Both the position numbers and the translations under genes were made by a program. From positions 10,189,501 through 10,253,500 of the forward strand of contig NC_079886.1 of the NCBI RefSeq assembly GCF_029227915.1: DNA of 64,000 bases, given 5' to 3'. The notes below the pieces were generated by a model, which was not told the DNA's origin, ran no database searches, and saw only the letters and a program-made list of their open reading frames with translations. This DNA comes from Hydractinia symbiolongicarpus (taxonomy: Eukaryota > Cnidaria > Hydrozoa > Anthoathecata > Hydractiniidae). Each line of letters starts with the position of its first letter. Within the stretch, counting starts at the first letter, position 1. Positions 24,206 to 37,128 of the stretch are shown here, in pieces.

Positions 24206-27200
24206 ATGGATATCAAGGACATTAAAGGTGACATAACAGGTAAAACAGATTTTTATAAAATTGTTTACGAGAGTTATTTGTGCGACTGCACTTGTATATT
24301 AAAATATGCTGAAGTTCCTCAACACATGCTCTGTATAGCTAACTAGATAGCTACAAGCTTTTACGTGTTCTTTGAGTTTAACATCACTAAACTGATGTAT
24401 GCCAGCTAACATTGCTAAGCTTGTGATGCCAAATGGTAACAATATATTGAAGTATAGCTATATTGCTAGCTAACTCTGATCTGAGCAAATCATTTTTATC
24501 AGTGACTAAAAGCTAAGTTAGTGATTTTTTTTGTGGAGTATATTATGCTATCTATGTCTTAAGTTTAAACTCGTTTTAAAAATCACATGTTATTTTTAAC
24601 AATAACATGATGTTATCTGAAGGAAAACATTACGTAGTATATAGCTACCTTGGAAAAGCAAAATCAACATAAACACTGTTTGACCTTTTTATATAAACTA
24701 GCTAGCTATATTCAAACCTTTTGTCACAAGAAGACTGTTGCTATGATTTTGCCTTGTTACCTGTGTTATTTTTGTTTTATTCTAAACACTAAAGTAAGGT
24801 GTTTTAAAACAATTCATGTTAATTTTAAAAATAAGTTGAAATTAAATTTTACACTACAATACGTCCATAGTTAAATCATAAATAAATCGCTATGTATTAT
24901 ATACAATATTTAAAAATGCAAAACTGTTGATGCTATACACAGAATTAAACAGGTATATATATTATTTATTTCTTTAGCACAAAACATAAATATATGAATC
25001 TTGTAATCTTCCTCCAAACATTTGTGTAATCTCCCTCCAAATATTAGCGTAATCTCCCTCCAAAGTTTTGTGTAATCTCCAAACATTGATGCAGAAACAT
25101 TTCGCCATGAACATGAACATTAATTTGAATTGTATGTTATCAACAAGTTTATTAACAAAAACAATCTTTTGTTTCAAATTTTAAAATTTCCTGTTAACAT
25201 GATTTTCCTATACTAAAGTCATGACCTTTTTATAAATATATAAATTGTTATTTTTTGTCATCTGATATTTTGAGGTCATAATATATATAATAATGAGTCA
25301 GTGTTCTTTTAACATTCTCTCTGAAGAAACTACAGTGGCCATTTTACTACAGAGTTATATGGGAAAATGTCACATTAGAACAAATTATTGAAGCCTAAGG
25401 TAACACATTTTATTGTTACTCAAATACACTTCAGAGAATTTGTTTGCTGGTATTTGTACTATCTTTCTACCAGCTTAACTCGATTTGATCCATGGTTTTT
25501 TTGAGAAAGATGTGCTTTTTTAACATCACTAGCTTACTTTCTGAAGCTTTCAAATCTGTCCAAAATACCAATGTCTGCTGATAATCCAATTACTTTAGGT
25601 CTAGGACATCTTTTTACATGTTTAATATGATAAAATGCCAAGAATCCCCTAAATCTTTTTTTTTTTTAATTTTAGGTAAAATGCAGGTAAAGTAAAAAAA
25701 GCTAACTTCTCCCAGTCTTACTTCTAGCAAACGTTTTCATATTTTATTATACTGAATATAAGATTTTATAAAGATTTCAGGGGTATATAGTTTCTTATAT
25801 TAGCACAGGTTTGAGGTATGGGCCCTAAAATACAGCCAGGTTTTTAATAGATCAATATATAAAAAATCAGCATACAAAAACAGTTCTTTGCCCATAATAA
25901 ATTACTTTCTTGTTAACACATAAGAGGTATACATCAATGTAAATATATGTCACGTTCCCACAGGACATAAATATATGCCATCTTTTCAGGTTAAAGTGTT
26001 TTTATCTGCCAATATGCAGTTTTCTTTTAAATTCAGATTATAAAAGCTTTCCATGTGCCAAAGCCAAGTAGTTCTTTTTAATGCCAAAGTCAAGAAACAG
26101 TCAATTTTTCATCATTTACATTTTGTTGGAGCTCAGATTATTGTCCTTTAGGAACCTTCTATTGAGAAATTTTACCTGAATGTTTGCATTAAAAGGTGTT
26201 TTCCCAAATTTATTTTGTGTTTTTTCAAGAAAGAATGAAATCAGTACAATTTCAGCCTCATTTACTATCATCATTCTCTGTTTAAAGTCTTATCCACGCT
26301 ATCATGTGTTGGGTGGGGTATATTAATGAACTTCTTTCACATACTAGACTATCAACCCTAAACTAAAATTTCTCTGCATCAAATCTGTCTTTATTACCTC
26401 CTAAGTCCTTGCTCTACCTCTGGGTTTTGTCCCAGGAACTATATACTAAGTAAATCTCTATACTTTCTTCCCAATATTATCCTCCTTGATTCTTCAATCT
26501 TTTTTATGGATAACATCTTTAATGCCACAAATGGTTAACCTGCTTCCTAGCTTACCTGAACTGTCTCTTCTTTTACCACTGGTGTTACACATCAATTCTT
26601 ATATCATTCCTTTTTAAATGGTCTGGCCATGGCTAAATTACAAGCTTTTTTTCTTTGGCTATTTAAACAACTACAATAATTAATAAATGGATGTTTTTAT
26701 CCATGGTGCTACATTGTATGCTTTTTTTCTTTCTCACATTTTAGTTTACTTTACAACCCAATTTATCATGTATAACTTCAAATTCATCAGAATGTCACAA
26801 GTAAACACTTCTATAAAAAAATATTATATACCATTTTACTTTCTTCCTTTGGCATCAAAGGCTTGCAGTGTTTCACTGCAGTACAGTGTTGATAAGAATA
26901 TATCTTTGAAAAATAAAATAACCCCATTTCAGTTCAGATTAGAGAGACATAGTTACACGGATTAAATCTTCAAGTAAATCAAAAGAAACTGTATATAACA
27001 GAGAATGCTGTTTATTATTTACTATAGTGATGTTTTGATATCAATAATAACATAAATAATAGCATTTCCAAGGTTTATTTTATTTATTTTTTATTTTCTT
27101 AAACAACTATAGTAACTATAATGTTTTAATTGGTCTTTCACATAAACATGTTGCAATATGTTAAGGGGGATGTTCTGTTAGCAGTAAAGAGCAGTTAGTA

Positions 27201-30200
27201 TTATTTACAAAGAATTTCATTAACAGACTTGGAAAATTGTATTATATTTAAAATGGGTATGATTATATTTATACATCTCTTTTTTTAGCATAATAGTCTA
27301 TTCCTTTAATTCTTTCATTATGAATTTACACTTTAGTGTTGCATTAACTTTTTAAATAAATAGATAATCATTAAATTTTTATACAGGATATAGATTTTCA
27401 ATATATATAATATTGTTATTAACAAACGTCCTGTCTTTAAAAATCAAAATCAAAATATAGTAAGGTAAAAATATATATTATATAAGCAATAAAAATAAAA
27501 CTAGTTAAAAAGTCTTAAAATTAGCTAAAACTGCCAGATTGTGTGTGAGATGATAGAATAAACAGCAAATGTCTGTTTATGAAACTAACAGGCTACAAAT
27601 AAAATATCACAACTGAAGTTAAGTCTCCGCAGGAAAAATAAGCACGTTAAATCAAACAGAACACTCTGTACTATCAAATGGAATATGGGACTATCGGATA
27701 TAAATCAAATCAAATCAAAGGTTAAATATCTTCAAAACATTTTTCCGAAACAAATTAAAATTTTCAATTTTAGGAATATTTAATGGTAGCTCGTTGTATA
27801 GTGTATTAGTCATAACCAAGCATAGTTTTCATAATCAACTTTCTTTTCTCTTCTTACCTTGATGTTGGGTCAGCAAGTCGCAATTTGCCAAACCAAAATG
27901 CCGTCTTTACCCTATGACCTATGACCTATTGCTGTTGTAACAAAAAAACATTACAAATGAATCAATGACAAGTGGCCTAGTGTGCTCTTAGACTATAGTT
28001 GCAAAGAGGTTTTCTTCTCTACAGTCAGCAAATTTTCGCAAAGTGACTTTATATTTCTAATATGAACCCTGAAATCATTGATGTGTTCAATAAAAAGAAA
28101 ATATTACTGCACTTGTCTTTTAAAACAAGGAAGCACTGATTTTAAAAAACAAGAACTAATCACCAAAGTTTAATTTTAAATTAAAAGTAAGACTGGCTGT
28201 ATCTTTAACATGTATAGTGTTTATAAGCATTAGTTACTTGAAAATCATGAAAGATGAAACATGTTCAGACACAAACACTTTAAGTCTCAATGCTAAAAAG
28301 TACGAGCACTTTAAGCATATCACATAAAAATCACACTATTTAAATCCACTCAACTGGAGTTTCAAAATATTTAGCTATTTTTAATGTCTGGTTCTGAATT
28401 CATGTCAAAAAGTTGCTTATTGTGCATCTCTGTTGTGATTTTGCACTTACAAGCAACTTTGGGAGTCAAAAGTTGATTTTATGCTTGCTGTTTTTGTTTT
28501 GGTGTAAAGCAGGCCCTTTTCGTTGTCACTTTAAAACTGAATTTCCCAAAATATTTGTTCTTAACTCTTGTTCTTAACTTGTTTTCCTTAACTCTTTATG
28601 TCCCTTCATCTTTTTTAGCTACATGCAGATCTGAAATGTATTTGTTTGAGTTTTTGAGTTTTTAGTTACCAACTGTTCACAACGTTGCAAACCCAGCTTA
28701 CCTAGCTAACACATTTTATTTCTTTATTATGTTTCGCTACTATAACTTAATATCATGGTGAATGGTGAATGTATATCTAATCTAGCAATAAGCCACAAAT
28801 GTGTGATTCAATGCTTTTTACTAAATGTAACTAGGTACATTGTAGTGTATTGACATAACTAAGCAGTTTATGTGTTGTGTGGGTAAACACTTTAATGACA
28901 GCCAGTGTTTTTATTCCAATAAATGCCGAAAACAGTTTGTGGTGACTCTTGTTGTACAGTGAGAAATACTTGGTTATATACTAAAGCTTTGTAACAGATT
29001 ATTGCATGTGTTTAGAAATGACATATGATATCCTTGGAAAAGTCACAATGAATTAAATAGCGGTCTATAATGCCAGGCATTAACCTTTTTGATATCCTGT
29101 TGGGGAACATAAAATGGTGCCAGGTAGAGCCTAATCAACATTTGGCCTAAAAAAGTAATGACAAGCTCAATATGTCTGAAATTTTATGAGCATATGCACA
29201 AGCTATGAATAAATCAGTTTGCTAAATAGATTCTACCTATTTCTTTGTTATTTAGGCAAAATCCATTATTTTCTTGGAAAAGTCTTCTCTCCCTTAAAAT
29301 GCCTAAACTCTGAACTCGGGAAGTAAATAGCTAATGCAAAATTCCTTCTTTACATTAGTCTAAAAACAGCCAAAACAACTTTCAAATCAATAATTCTCAT
29401 TGTACTGAAGTATTGCATTTTTGATATTCACAAAATGAGTCTGGACGCTTGATCATGACAATAATGACCACTACAGTTTAACTGATGGACTTTTTTTATC
29501 CTCTTCTGTATATGCTTACCACTTGACTTATGTGTTAAAGTTGTTTTTGTGGTAGACAGCTTTTCCAATACAATTTTTATACATGTGCAACATTGTTGCC
29601 AGTGTGCTTTGCCTCTTCAGGGTTCGAATTATTGCTTATAAAGTGATTCATGATAATTTCTTGATGTGCATAAAATAGTGACTCTGTGAGGCATCCCAGG
29701 GGGGGGGGGGTGCCTCAGTAAAAATTTTTGAAATACAGGTATCTAGATTTGCAGAAAATGCACTTGCGGCTAATTTATGTTGGTGTTGGATTTATTAAAA
29801 AACACTATTTTTACAGTGTTATATTCTTTGTTCGGTTGTTTTCTATGTTCAATAGCGAGTTAAAGCTGGCATTGATATTACATGCTAACACTTTAAGCCC
29901 TGATGTTTCATTAATTTACGATCAAATCAGCAGCCCTATTTGGAACTATATGACAAGGACCTGACACTCCGAAGAGCCAGACGAGTCTAAACTGATTCGC
30001 GTTATATTCAACTCAGCTGCAAGAACGTGCGTATTAACGCAAGCTAAATATGATAGCTAGAACGAGGGAGAACCTCAATTGCCTTACGATGGAGTTGTAA
30101 CTTTCAAGTGAACTCTCTTTCTTCTGAACAAACAAACAAACAAACCAACGTCATTTCTGAGAAATGATTTTTAAGTAATCATTTCACCTGTGAAATTACA

Positions 30201-33200
30201 TGCAGCACATGGTTTTCTTTAGCGTGTAACGAAACATCCAGCCTAAAAATACTGAATGAAAATTCGGCTGTCGGCAAAATGTCTGCCCTTGTACACAAAT
30301 ATGGTAGGCTTACGTAGCAAGCACGTGGGACTTTTTAATTCGACGATCGTTTTTAGGAAAGAACTTCCAAAAAAATACAGCGAGACTGACTTTCCAGCGG
30401 AAAAAAATAATGTCTGATGTCAATGTTAAAGTACATAAGGATATCGTGGTTCATGATTTTATTATAATTTGAAAAAAAATGTTTGTGAAATCATGAAAAT
30501 GGTTTGTGATTCACAAACCACGAATCGGTAATTCGAACCCTGCTCTTCTCTTTGGTATTGGGGTAGCAAAATAGGGGCAAAAGCTCCCAGGATTAAGGTT
30601 GTCTCATGGTGATGTGAGTGTTCAAACCATCCAGGTTTTCTTGAAATATCTACTTAAAAATTTGCAAAGCTCTTCAAAATATTGAACAAATATTTTAATT
30701 TTTCAAAATAATATACAAAAAGTAATTAATGTGCTTTTTTTGTAAAGCACACTATTTTTGGACGTAATCAGAACTTCGATCTGACAAAAACTACAAAATC
30801 TTTGCTGGCATGAACTTATCATTATGGCACTCACAACGGTATGTTTTTGTGTCTGTGACATATGTAGGTTCCTATATGACAGATGCATTTAATCACAAAA
30901 TTTTATTGCATGTGTGCATAGTGTTCAAACATTTAAGTCTAACATTAAATAAAGAAACAAATTCATCTTGACGTAAATGTTTATATTAGTCAATTCCCCC
31001 CTAAATATTAAAGTGTTTTAAAATAACATCACTTCTTTTTCAACTATTCATAGGTAAAGCCACCGATGTCTGGTCAAAGAACAAGTATGCTATTATTGGA
31101 GCAGTAGCTGGCCTCCTTGTCTTTTTCTGCGTTATGTGTTATTGCTGTATAAGATGTCGGAGAAAGAAGAAGAAGAAGGACGCCGAAAAAATCAAACTGA
31201 AAGGTGCCAAGCCGACAAAAAAATTAAAGCGAATTCAACCAAATAAAACTGAAAGAAAAGCAATGGTAAGATAGTTATTAGTACACACTATCTTTATCTC
31301 CTTACTTGTTTTTGTAAGGCTTGGCAACCAAAAAAAAGTTGAATCTTTTTTTGGATAGCTAGTTATTGTGGTTAGCCACAACTCATCCAGGACGAAGTAG
31401 GTAGTGGTACTAAGATAGTTTAAAATAATATTTTGAGAAGTCACTATTACGGAATATAATTTATAAGTCACTTTCCAACAAGAAGGTAATTAAATGTGAT
31501 CTAACAAACAGTCAATGTTGGGGCTTGGTACCCAGTTTAACAGCAGGAACTACTGCATACAAAAGTTTTACGTTTTATTCTCACTTTTTGTGTAGAGCGG
31601 GTAGCTATCAGAACAATGTCTCGGCCAGTTTCGAAAGCTTCCACTGGTATGTTTCATGGATAATATACCAAGCCCTTTGAAGGCCTGAAGGTTAAGACAA
31701 TTTTGAGACTGTTAAACAAAATAAACCCACAAATTAATGGTCGTCAGTATCTCTTTTTAAGGATTATGTGTGTTTATTTTTGTCTCATAAATTTTGACCA
31801 TGTTTAAAAGGAGTTTATCTAAAATTGTTTTGTGTTGTCTTTTTTTCCAAAATAACATCTCTACTTAATGTTGTACACATGTGTTAAACTGCTTTCAACT
31901 GTTGTAATTTGTTTACGGTTATATTGTTTTTTTACAGGAAGAACTTGGCTCAGTAAAATTTACTTTGCAGTATGACAAGACGAGGTACGACCCTTCCTTG
32001 CTTACTTGTTTCACTTATACTTATTTAAAACTTAATGATGAAGAAGGAACTCTTTTTTTTGTAAATATAAAATACCAAGGCTGGAAAAGCCATAAAATTA
32101 AGCATACTTGAAGATCAAAATTCTGGCTTAAAATTTAGAAGCTTATTCATTTGGATCCCTTACAATAGGAAGCCGGGTGTTATTTTATAATAAAAAACAC
32201 TAATTTATTGGTGCTATTTCCATAACAACACAATATTAATAATCAATATAGATTTGTTATCTATATGAAATTACTGGTGTTTGAAGTTGTTATTCTACGC
32301 AACTGGTACGTAAGGTTGGCCAACGTTATTGTAAAGCATCACTTGATGCTTTACAATAACGTTTTTCTAGTGTGTGTGAATATAGAGAAATAGATCTGTG
32401 AATCTCCTGTACCCAAGAACACTGTTTATATGAATCTTTCCACTACAGTTTTGGCGTGTCAAAATACACTCGCTATTTTCTTCAGCTGAGTTAGCCTAGT
32501 CTGAGATTCCTAGCATACAATAGGTCGAGAAATTAGCTAATTTTGTTAATAAAATTTTACATTCTTTAATCTGTTTCATCAGAATTACAAGGAAAACCAA
32601 AATTTATATAGTAAATGTTGCTGCCTCTATTTTATATCCACTTATATGAGTGACACTGCAAGTTACGTTTACCAGCATCGGATTTTAAGCCCTGGTGTGT
32701 TAATGTTATTGAATTGCACAGATTTTTCGCGTGTTTAAGTTTGTGATTTGCCATAAGTTAGCAAAACACGCTAAAATAAAAAGAGAAGTAGCCCGGTACC
32801 TCTTCAACTGGCTCAGATTCTCTAAGTCTTTTGTGCTTTAAATTTCAGTGAAATGTTGATGGTGAAAGTGTTGGAGACTACAGATGTTCCTGTGCGTGAT
32901 CTAAGCGGTTATGCTTATGCTTTCGTTGTTGTGAAGCTACTCCCCCATCATGAACATGAAGAGGCGGAGTATAAAACAAAGATGGTTCGCGCTGGATTCT
33001 GGCCTGCATTCGGTGATATGTTCTCTTTCGTTATCGAAAAGGAGGATTTGAAAGAACAGGTGTTATATTTGTATCAGTACGAATTGAATCGATGGTCAAA
33101 ACAGGACGGTATTGGACAGATAGCATATGAGGTTAAGGATGGAAATCTTTTAAGTGAGAAAGTGGGTGAAATTGAAGTGACTCGAAAGTTGCGACCCTAT

Positions 33201-33974
33201 AATCCTTTGCTAGGATTGGTAAGACATTTTGAATCGTGATATTGTTTTATTGTTGTGTCTCTTTTGTTGTTGTTGTTTTTTATTATTTATTTACCAAGTA
33301 AACGCGCGTAAACACTTTTTAACAGTTTTTTAACGTATTTCAAATTTACAGGAAGTAGAAGCAGGTGCTGTTTACCTGGCGTTGGAGTATGATGCAGAAA
33401 CATGGGAATTAAAGGTGGAAATTCGACAAGCCGATATCATTCCACAGGATGAAGATCAAGAAAAAGCCAGTAAGTTTTTATCACGCTTCTCGCACACACC
33501 TGCAATATTGGAAATAAAGCAACATAACTTGGCTAATTTGGTCTGTACGTGTGTTGTTATGTAGAAGTATGATTTTACATCATGTTTTTCAGAGGTTTAT
33601 CAGATAACGTTACCGGTGATACTGTTTTCAACCTCGTACAAATTATACTGTTTTGTTTTTGCTTCTTTAAAGGTTCCTATGTAACTTTGACGTTGTTGAA
33701 TAAAGACGACGAAAAACTGGAGAAACGCAGAACAAGCAACAAACGGGGCACGTTACAACCTTCTTACGATACCGAAGTGACATATAACGTGCCAGATAAC
33801 TTGTTACCTGAAGTCAAAATGTTATTAAAACTCAAGTCAAAGCATTATTTTAAACCTAGCTCGGTGCTTGGTAAAACTACTATTTTGCCGACATCTGATA
33901 ATTGGAAACAATTATTAGACAAGGAATATACCGAGGGTTGGTTTTCCGTTTTTACGAAACCTAAAACGAAATAA
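24206..33974 (+). CDS. Synaptotagmin-like protein, tandem C2 domains
   Basis: Six exons join in frame: 24206-24239, 31054-31265, 31938-31984, 32849-33218, 33352-33469, 33673-33974, giving 360 residues. A short N-terminus is followed by a transmembrane segment (about 23-43) ending in cysteines that could be palmitoylated, then a run of lysines. C2A spans about 85-215 and C2B about 224-350, ending with the typical C-terminal tryptophan region. This is the layout of membrane-trafficking synaptotagmins. Calcium loops are degraded: C2A loop 3 reads YELNRWSKQD instead of the aspartate-rich pattern, loop 1 lacks the SDPY aspartate, and C2B loop 3 (SKHYFKPSS) has none. It is therefore probably calcium-independent. 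Exon 1 codes only 11 residues and intron 1 is 6.8 kb, so the first exon is the least certain part. Confidence 0.9.
25003..25090 (+). repeat. Tandem repeat, period 23 bp, about four copies
   Basis: GTAATCTCCCTCCAAA starts at 25003 (TTCC variant), 25026, 25049 and, shortened, 25072, giving an exact 23 bp period. Confidence 0.9.
29618..30542. mobile_element. Non-autonomous hAT-like element, 925 bp
   Basis: CAGGGTTCGAATTA at 29618 is matched by its exact reverse complement ending at 30542. Both ends are flanked by CTCTT (29613-29617 and 30543-30547), a possible target duplication. CAGGG termini are typical of hAT transposons, although hAT normally makes 8 bp duplications. No transposase frame is present. 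Internal features are an 11-base G run (about 29700), AAAC repeats (about 30128) and a perfect short palindrome at 30500-30520. Confidence 0.65.
32322..32363. repeat. Perfect 20 bp palindromic hairpin
   Basis: The arm starting AACGTTATTG and ending AAGCATCA is followed after CT by its exact reverse complement. It lies in intron 3 of the synaptotagmin-like gene. Confidence 0.9.
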
Positions 33975-34405
33975 ATTATATAGGAAATATATAGTAAGCT
34001 TAATATTAGTAATGTCACAAAACACTCATTCGGAAGCGCGGCGACCATTCGATCATTCGAACCTTTAAAATCACAATTGTTCGATCTTCGAATTCTGTAG
34101 GAATGAGGTTAAATGCTTGCATTGCTTCAGGGAGTACAACCGTTCTTCGAGTTAATTCGAACCTTTTACTGTTCAGTGTATATGAAATGCACAACCTTCT
34201 CTTTACATGACTTGTTATTCTAGGCCTTGTAAAAAGTGGTGAGAGGAATATTTTACTTGTAAAATGATTTTATAACTTCATTTTTTAATTTCCAATTCTT
34301 TGTATATGAGTTGTGTTTTGTTTTTTAGTGATTTGACTCGAAAAATATAATTTTTCATGTATTGCAAAATTTGAAGTACAATAGCTTCATATTTTTTAGT
34401 TACCG

Positions 34406-34542
34406 AATGCTCAATTAAGCGTCAGGGGAACTTTTGATATCAAAACGTATTCATTTACATATCCTGGGAGAGCTTAATCTGGACATGGGGCGCTTAATCC
34501 GGACAGGGAGCGCTTTTTAAGGAGGGCGCTTAGTCGAGCATT
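34406..34542. mobile_element. Short inverted-repeat element, about 137 bp
   Basis: AATGCTCAATTAAGCG at 34406 pairs with CGCTTAGTCGAGCATT ending at 34542 with two mismatches. Inside, GCGCTTAATCCGGACAGGGA-like words occur in direct repeats (about 34463-34515). No coding capacity; looks like a MITE. Confidence 0.55.
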
Positions 34543-34714
34543 TAAGGTTTAATCTTGAACTTGCACTGCATGCTTTTTACATAACCAAACAGAGGAGGTT
34601 TTTTAATTATTTCATGATTTTAATACCAAACTTTAGTATAACTGAGTTAGGTGTTATCTCGTTTTGGTTGGACTTAGTGCGTCTCTCTTAAAGTAATGAA
34701 CAACTGCAATTTAC

Positions 34715-34720
34715 AATAAA
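34715..34720 (+). terminator. Possible polyadenylation signal AATAAA
   Basis: First clear AATAAA downstream of the synaptotagmin-like stop, about 740 bases away. Not certain to be the one used. Confidence 0.3.
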
Positions 34721-35429
34721 GTTAAATTTTTTTTAAAAAAAAATTGTGTCAAGCAAAGTGGGATATTAAGACATTGTATGCTTCCCGAAATTTTCTTATT
34801 TTTCTGAGCAAAATAAACTGTACTAAGAAAAGTTTTCAAAATCTTTGGTTTCTTATAACGAATCTTTTATAAAAAAAGGGTATAGAAGGAATTTTACGAA
34901 TGAGAGGAAAAAAAGCGGTTTGTAGAAGCACTAAATGCTGCGTATGAGCTTGCTTAAATTTTATGGGATTAGCAACTTTTTCTAAAAATATTTCAAAAAA
35001 GTATATTTTCATTAATGTTGTGACGACATTATTTTATAAAACGTGCGCAGTGCTATCAGGTTGAGAATTTTTTTTGTCTTTTTTATACATTGTAATATTT
35101 GTATCTGGTATTTAATATTTCATTTTTTAAGATGAAAGAGAAATTTTATTGGAAATCGTGTTTCTTGAGGTTTTCAAGGGCTCAGGGTCGGGTCAAAAGG
35201 GTCTTCTCATATTAGTCTATACGGACATATAGCGCGTTTCCCACCTTAAAATATGAAAATTTTCTTTCGTTTTTTTTTTTTTTTTTTTTTTATCAAAAGT
35301 GGTATGTATTACAATTTCCCGTTAAGGAGATAATTGTCGTTAAAAAATTGAAAAGGGGCAAATTGCTAAGTCAGCACATTTTTTGGCTTATCTTGTACAG
35401 GGGTATTACATGGAGTTGATTTTCATATG

Positions 35430-35540
35430 TCTGCAAAATACCACATTGTCACCTAGTTAGCTTAAAAATCATCCTGATTCCAGTTCTGCAAAATACCACA
35501 TTGTCACCTAGTTAGCTTAAAAATCATCCTGATTCCAGTT
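35430..35540 (+). repeat. Exact tandem duplication, 55 bp
   Basis: Two adjacent copies beginning TCTGCAAAATACCACATTG at 35430 and 35485 appear identical throughout. Confidence 0.95.
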
Positions 35541-36639
35541 GTATAGTTAGGACTTCAAAAAAAAACCATAGAATATTTTAACGTTTCAAGGCTTTAAAAG
35601 TGGAGGGGCCATATGACAAAGAAGAAGCCAAATATGGTTGTGGCTGCTTTAAATATTTAAAATTTAAGACATAGGATTGGCTAAAGTACCCTCTTACTTT
35701 TCCGTAAGTATTTACATAAAAGAATTACAACTCTAGAGCTATTAACGAATTATCTAGAAATATGTGATTATATATGCTGAAAGGTTTAAATAAAGCGTCT
35801 AAAAATGATAGAAACAAGAAGAAGGCTGTTGTTAAAGGTTCCTGGAAAATGTGGGAAAACCTGAAATCTCTGACTAAACTTAAGAACCTGAAAAAGTAAA
35901 TTAATGACAAGTGATGTTTCTGCAGTACAATACTTTTAGTACTGTGCTGATAGATGACTTGTCAATGTTTACAAAAGTTAAAAAGTTTGCAGTTTGTTTG
36001 CATATGTGCAAATATTTCTGTAGGCAGAAAATATACACAACAGACCACAGTAATCAAATAAATCCATCCGAAAAAGAAATATTCGTTTAAAGTTAGTGAA
36101 ATTTTTAAGAAGAATTAAAAGAATATAGTTAAAATGTAATTCCAATTTCTCTTGAATCTTATGCTACCACAATAAATCTTCAATCTTCATTAATACCTAT
36201 TTTACCTTGTATGAGTCCTGCTTTTTTACCTACACAAAAATGCGCGCATGCCCATTGTTCTTAAAATGAAACTACATTACGTTTTCATCTGTAGTAATAC
36301 AAATGTACAAGTCAAAGAAACTGAGTATCAAATCGCATAAACGTTTTTGGTGTCTAGGTATGCAGATCTTCTAATATCAATGAAATTTAATTTGCTTCAT
36401 TTTAAAAATAGTATTTTCAAACTGGTGTACCTATGGTATATGTATCACGTGTTTGAGAGGATTGTATAGCTTGTTAGGTTTTAACCACGTTGAAGAAAAA
36501 TAAAATGGAAAATGATGATAATCTTCTAAATGTAAATCAAATTAATAGACTTTTTTTACGCTATTCATGTCTAATTCTAAATCAACCGTGCTGACAGCAT
36601 TTACCAACCTTGATTCCATGGCCTGTATCGTTTTTTATT

Positions 36640-37128
36640 ATGAGGTAACTCTAACACCGGACAACTCGAACTTTTATTAACCATTTTCTGGTCCCTTGAA
36701 CTTTCGTTAATACTTTCTTATAAAAAAGTCCTCTTAATTCAAACCTCGGATAACTTGAAAATTCGTATACTTGACCCATTTCTCTGAGGGTAATTTCTTC
36801 GGATAACTCGAATATTTTACTCGAGAAAAGAAAATGAAAGGGTAGATAAATGTCTGATTTTTTTTATTATTATGTATAAAGATAGATAATGTTGTCTTTC
36901 AAAGAAAATTCAATATACAAGGGACTTGCATGTCTTTTTCATCAGCAAGATTGTACTATTCCCCGGTAACTGTTGCCCCACCTCTTATGAAAAATCGCTT
37001 ATCTCGAACTTAAATCTCATTTTAGACTAAATTCGACTTAACGGGAGCTTCGTTTAACTTGGACATTCGTTAAGTCGAAGTATTTTCTTTGGTCCCTTAG
37101 ATGTTCGAGTTACTGGGAGTTAACTGTA
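36640..37128. mobile_element. pogo/Tigger-like MITE
   Basis: The left end GGTAACTCTAACACCGGACA, followed by ACTCGAAC, is related to the reverse complement of the right end, CAGTTAACTCCCAGTAACTC, GAACATC. Inside, ACTCGAA, GGTCCCTT and TCGTTAA words recur in both orientations, as in non-autonomous pogo/Tigger relatives. About 490 bp, no transposase. Confidence 0.6.

Larger units (their letters stand above)
24240..31053 (+). other. Large intron 1 of the synaptotagmin-like gene
   Basis: 6.8 kb, strongly AT-rich, with no credible internal exon. It holds a 23 bp tandem repeat at 25003-25090 and a hAT-like element at 29618-30542. The open frames in it (for example 24650, 26687) have no recognisable content. 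Confidence 0.55.

Noticed and set aside
29728-29964. 78-codon frame inside the hAT-like element
   Set aside because: No transposase signature; length is compatible with chance.
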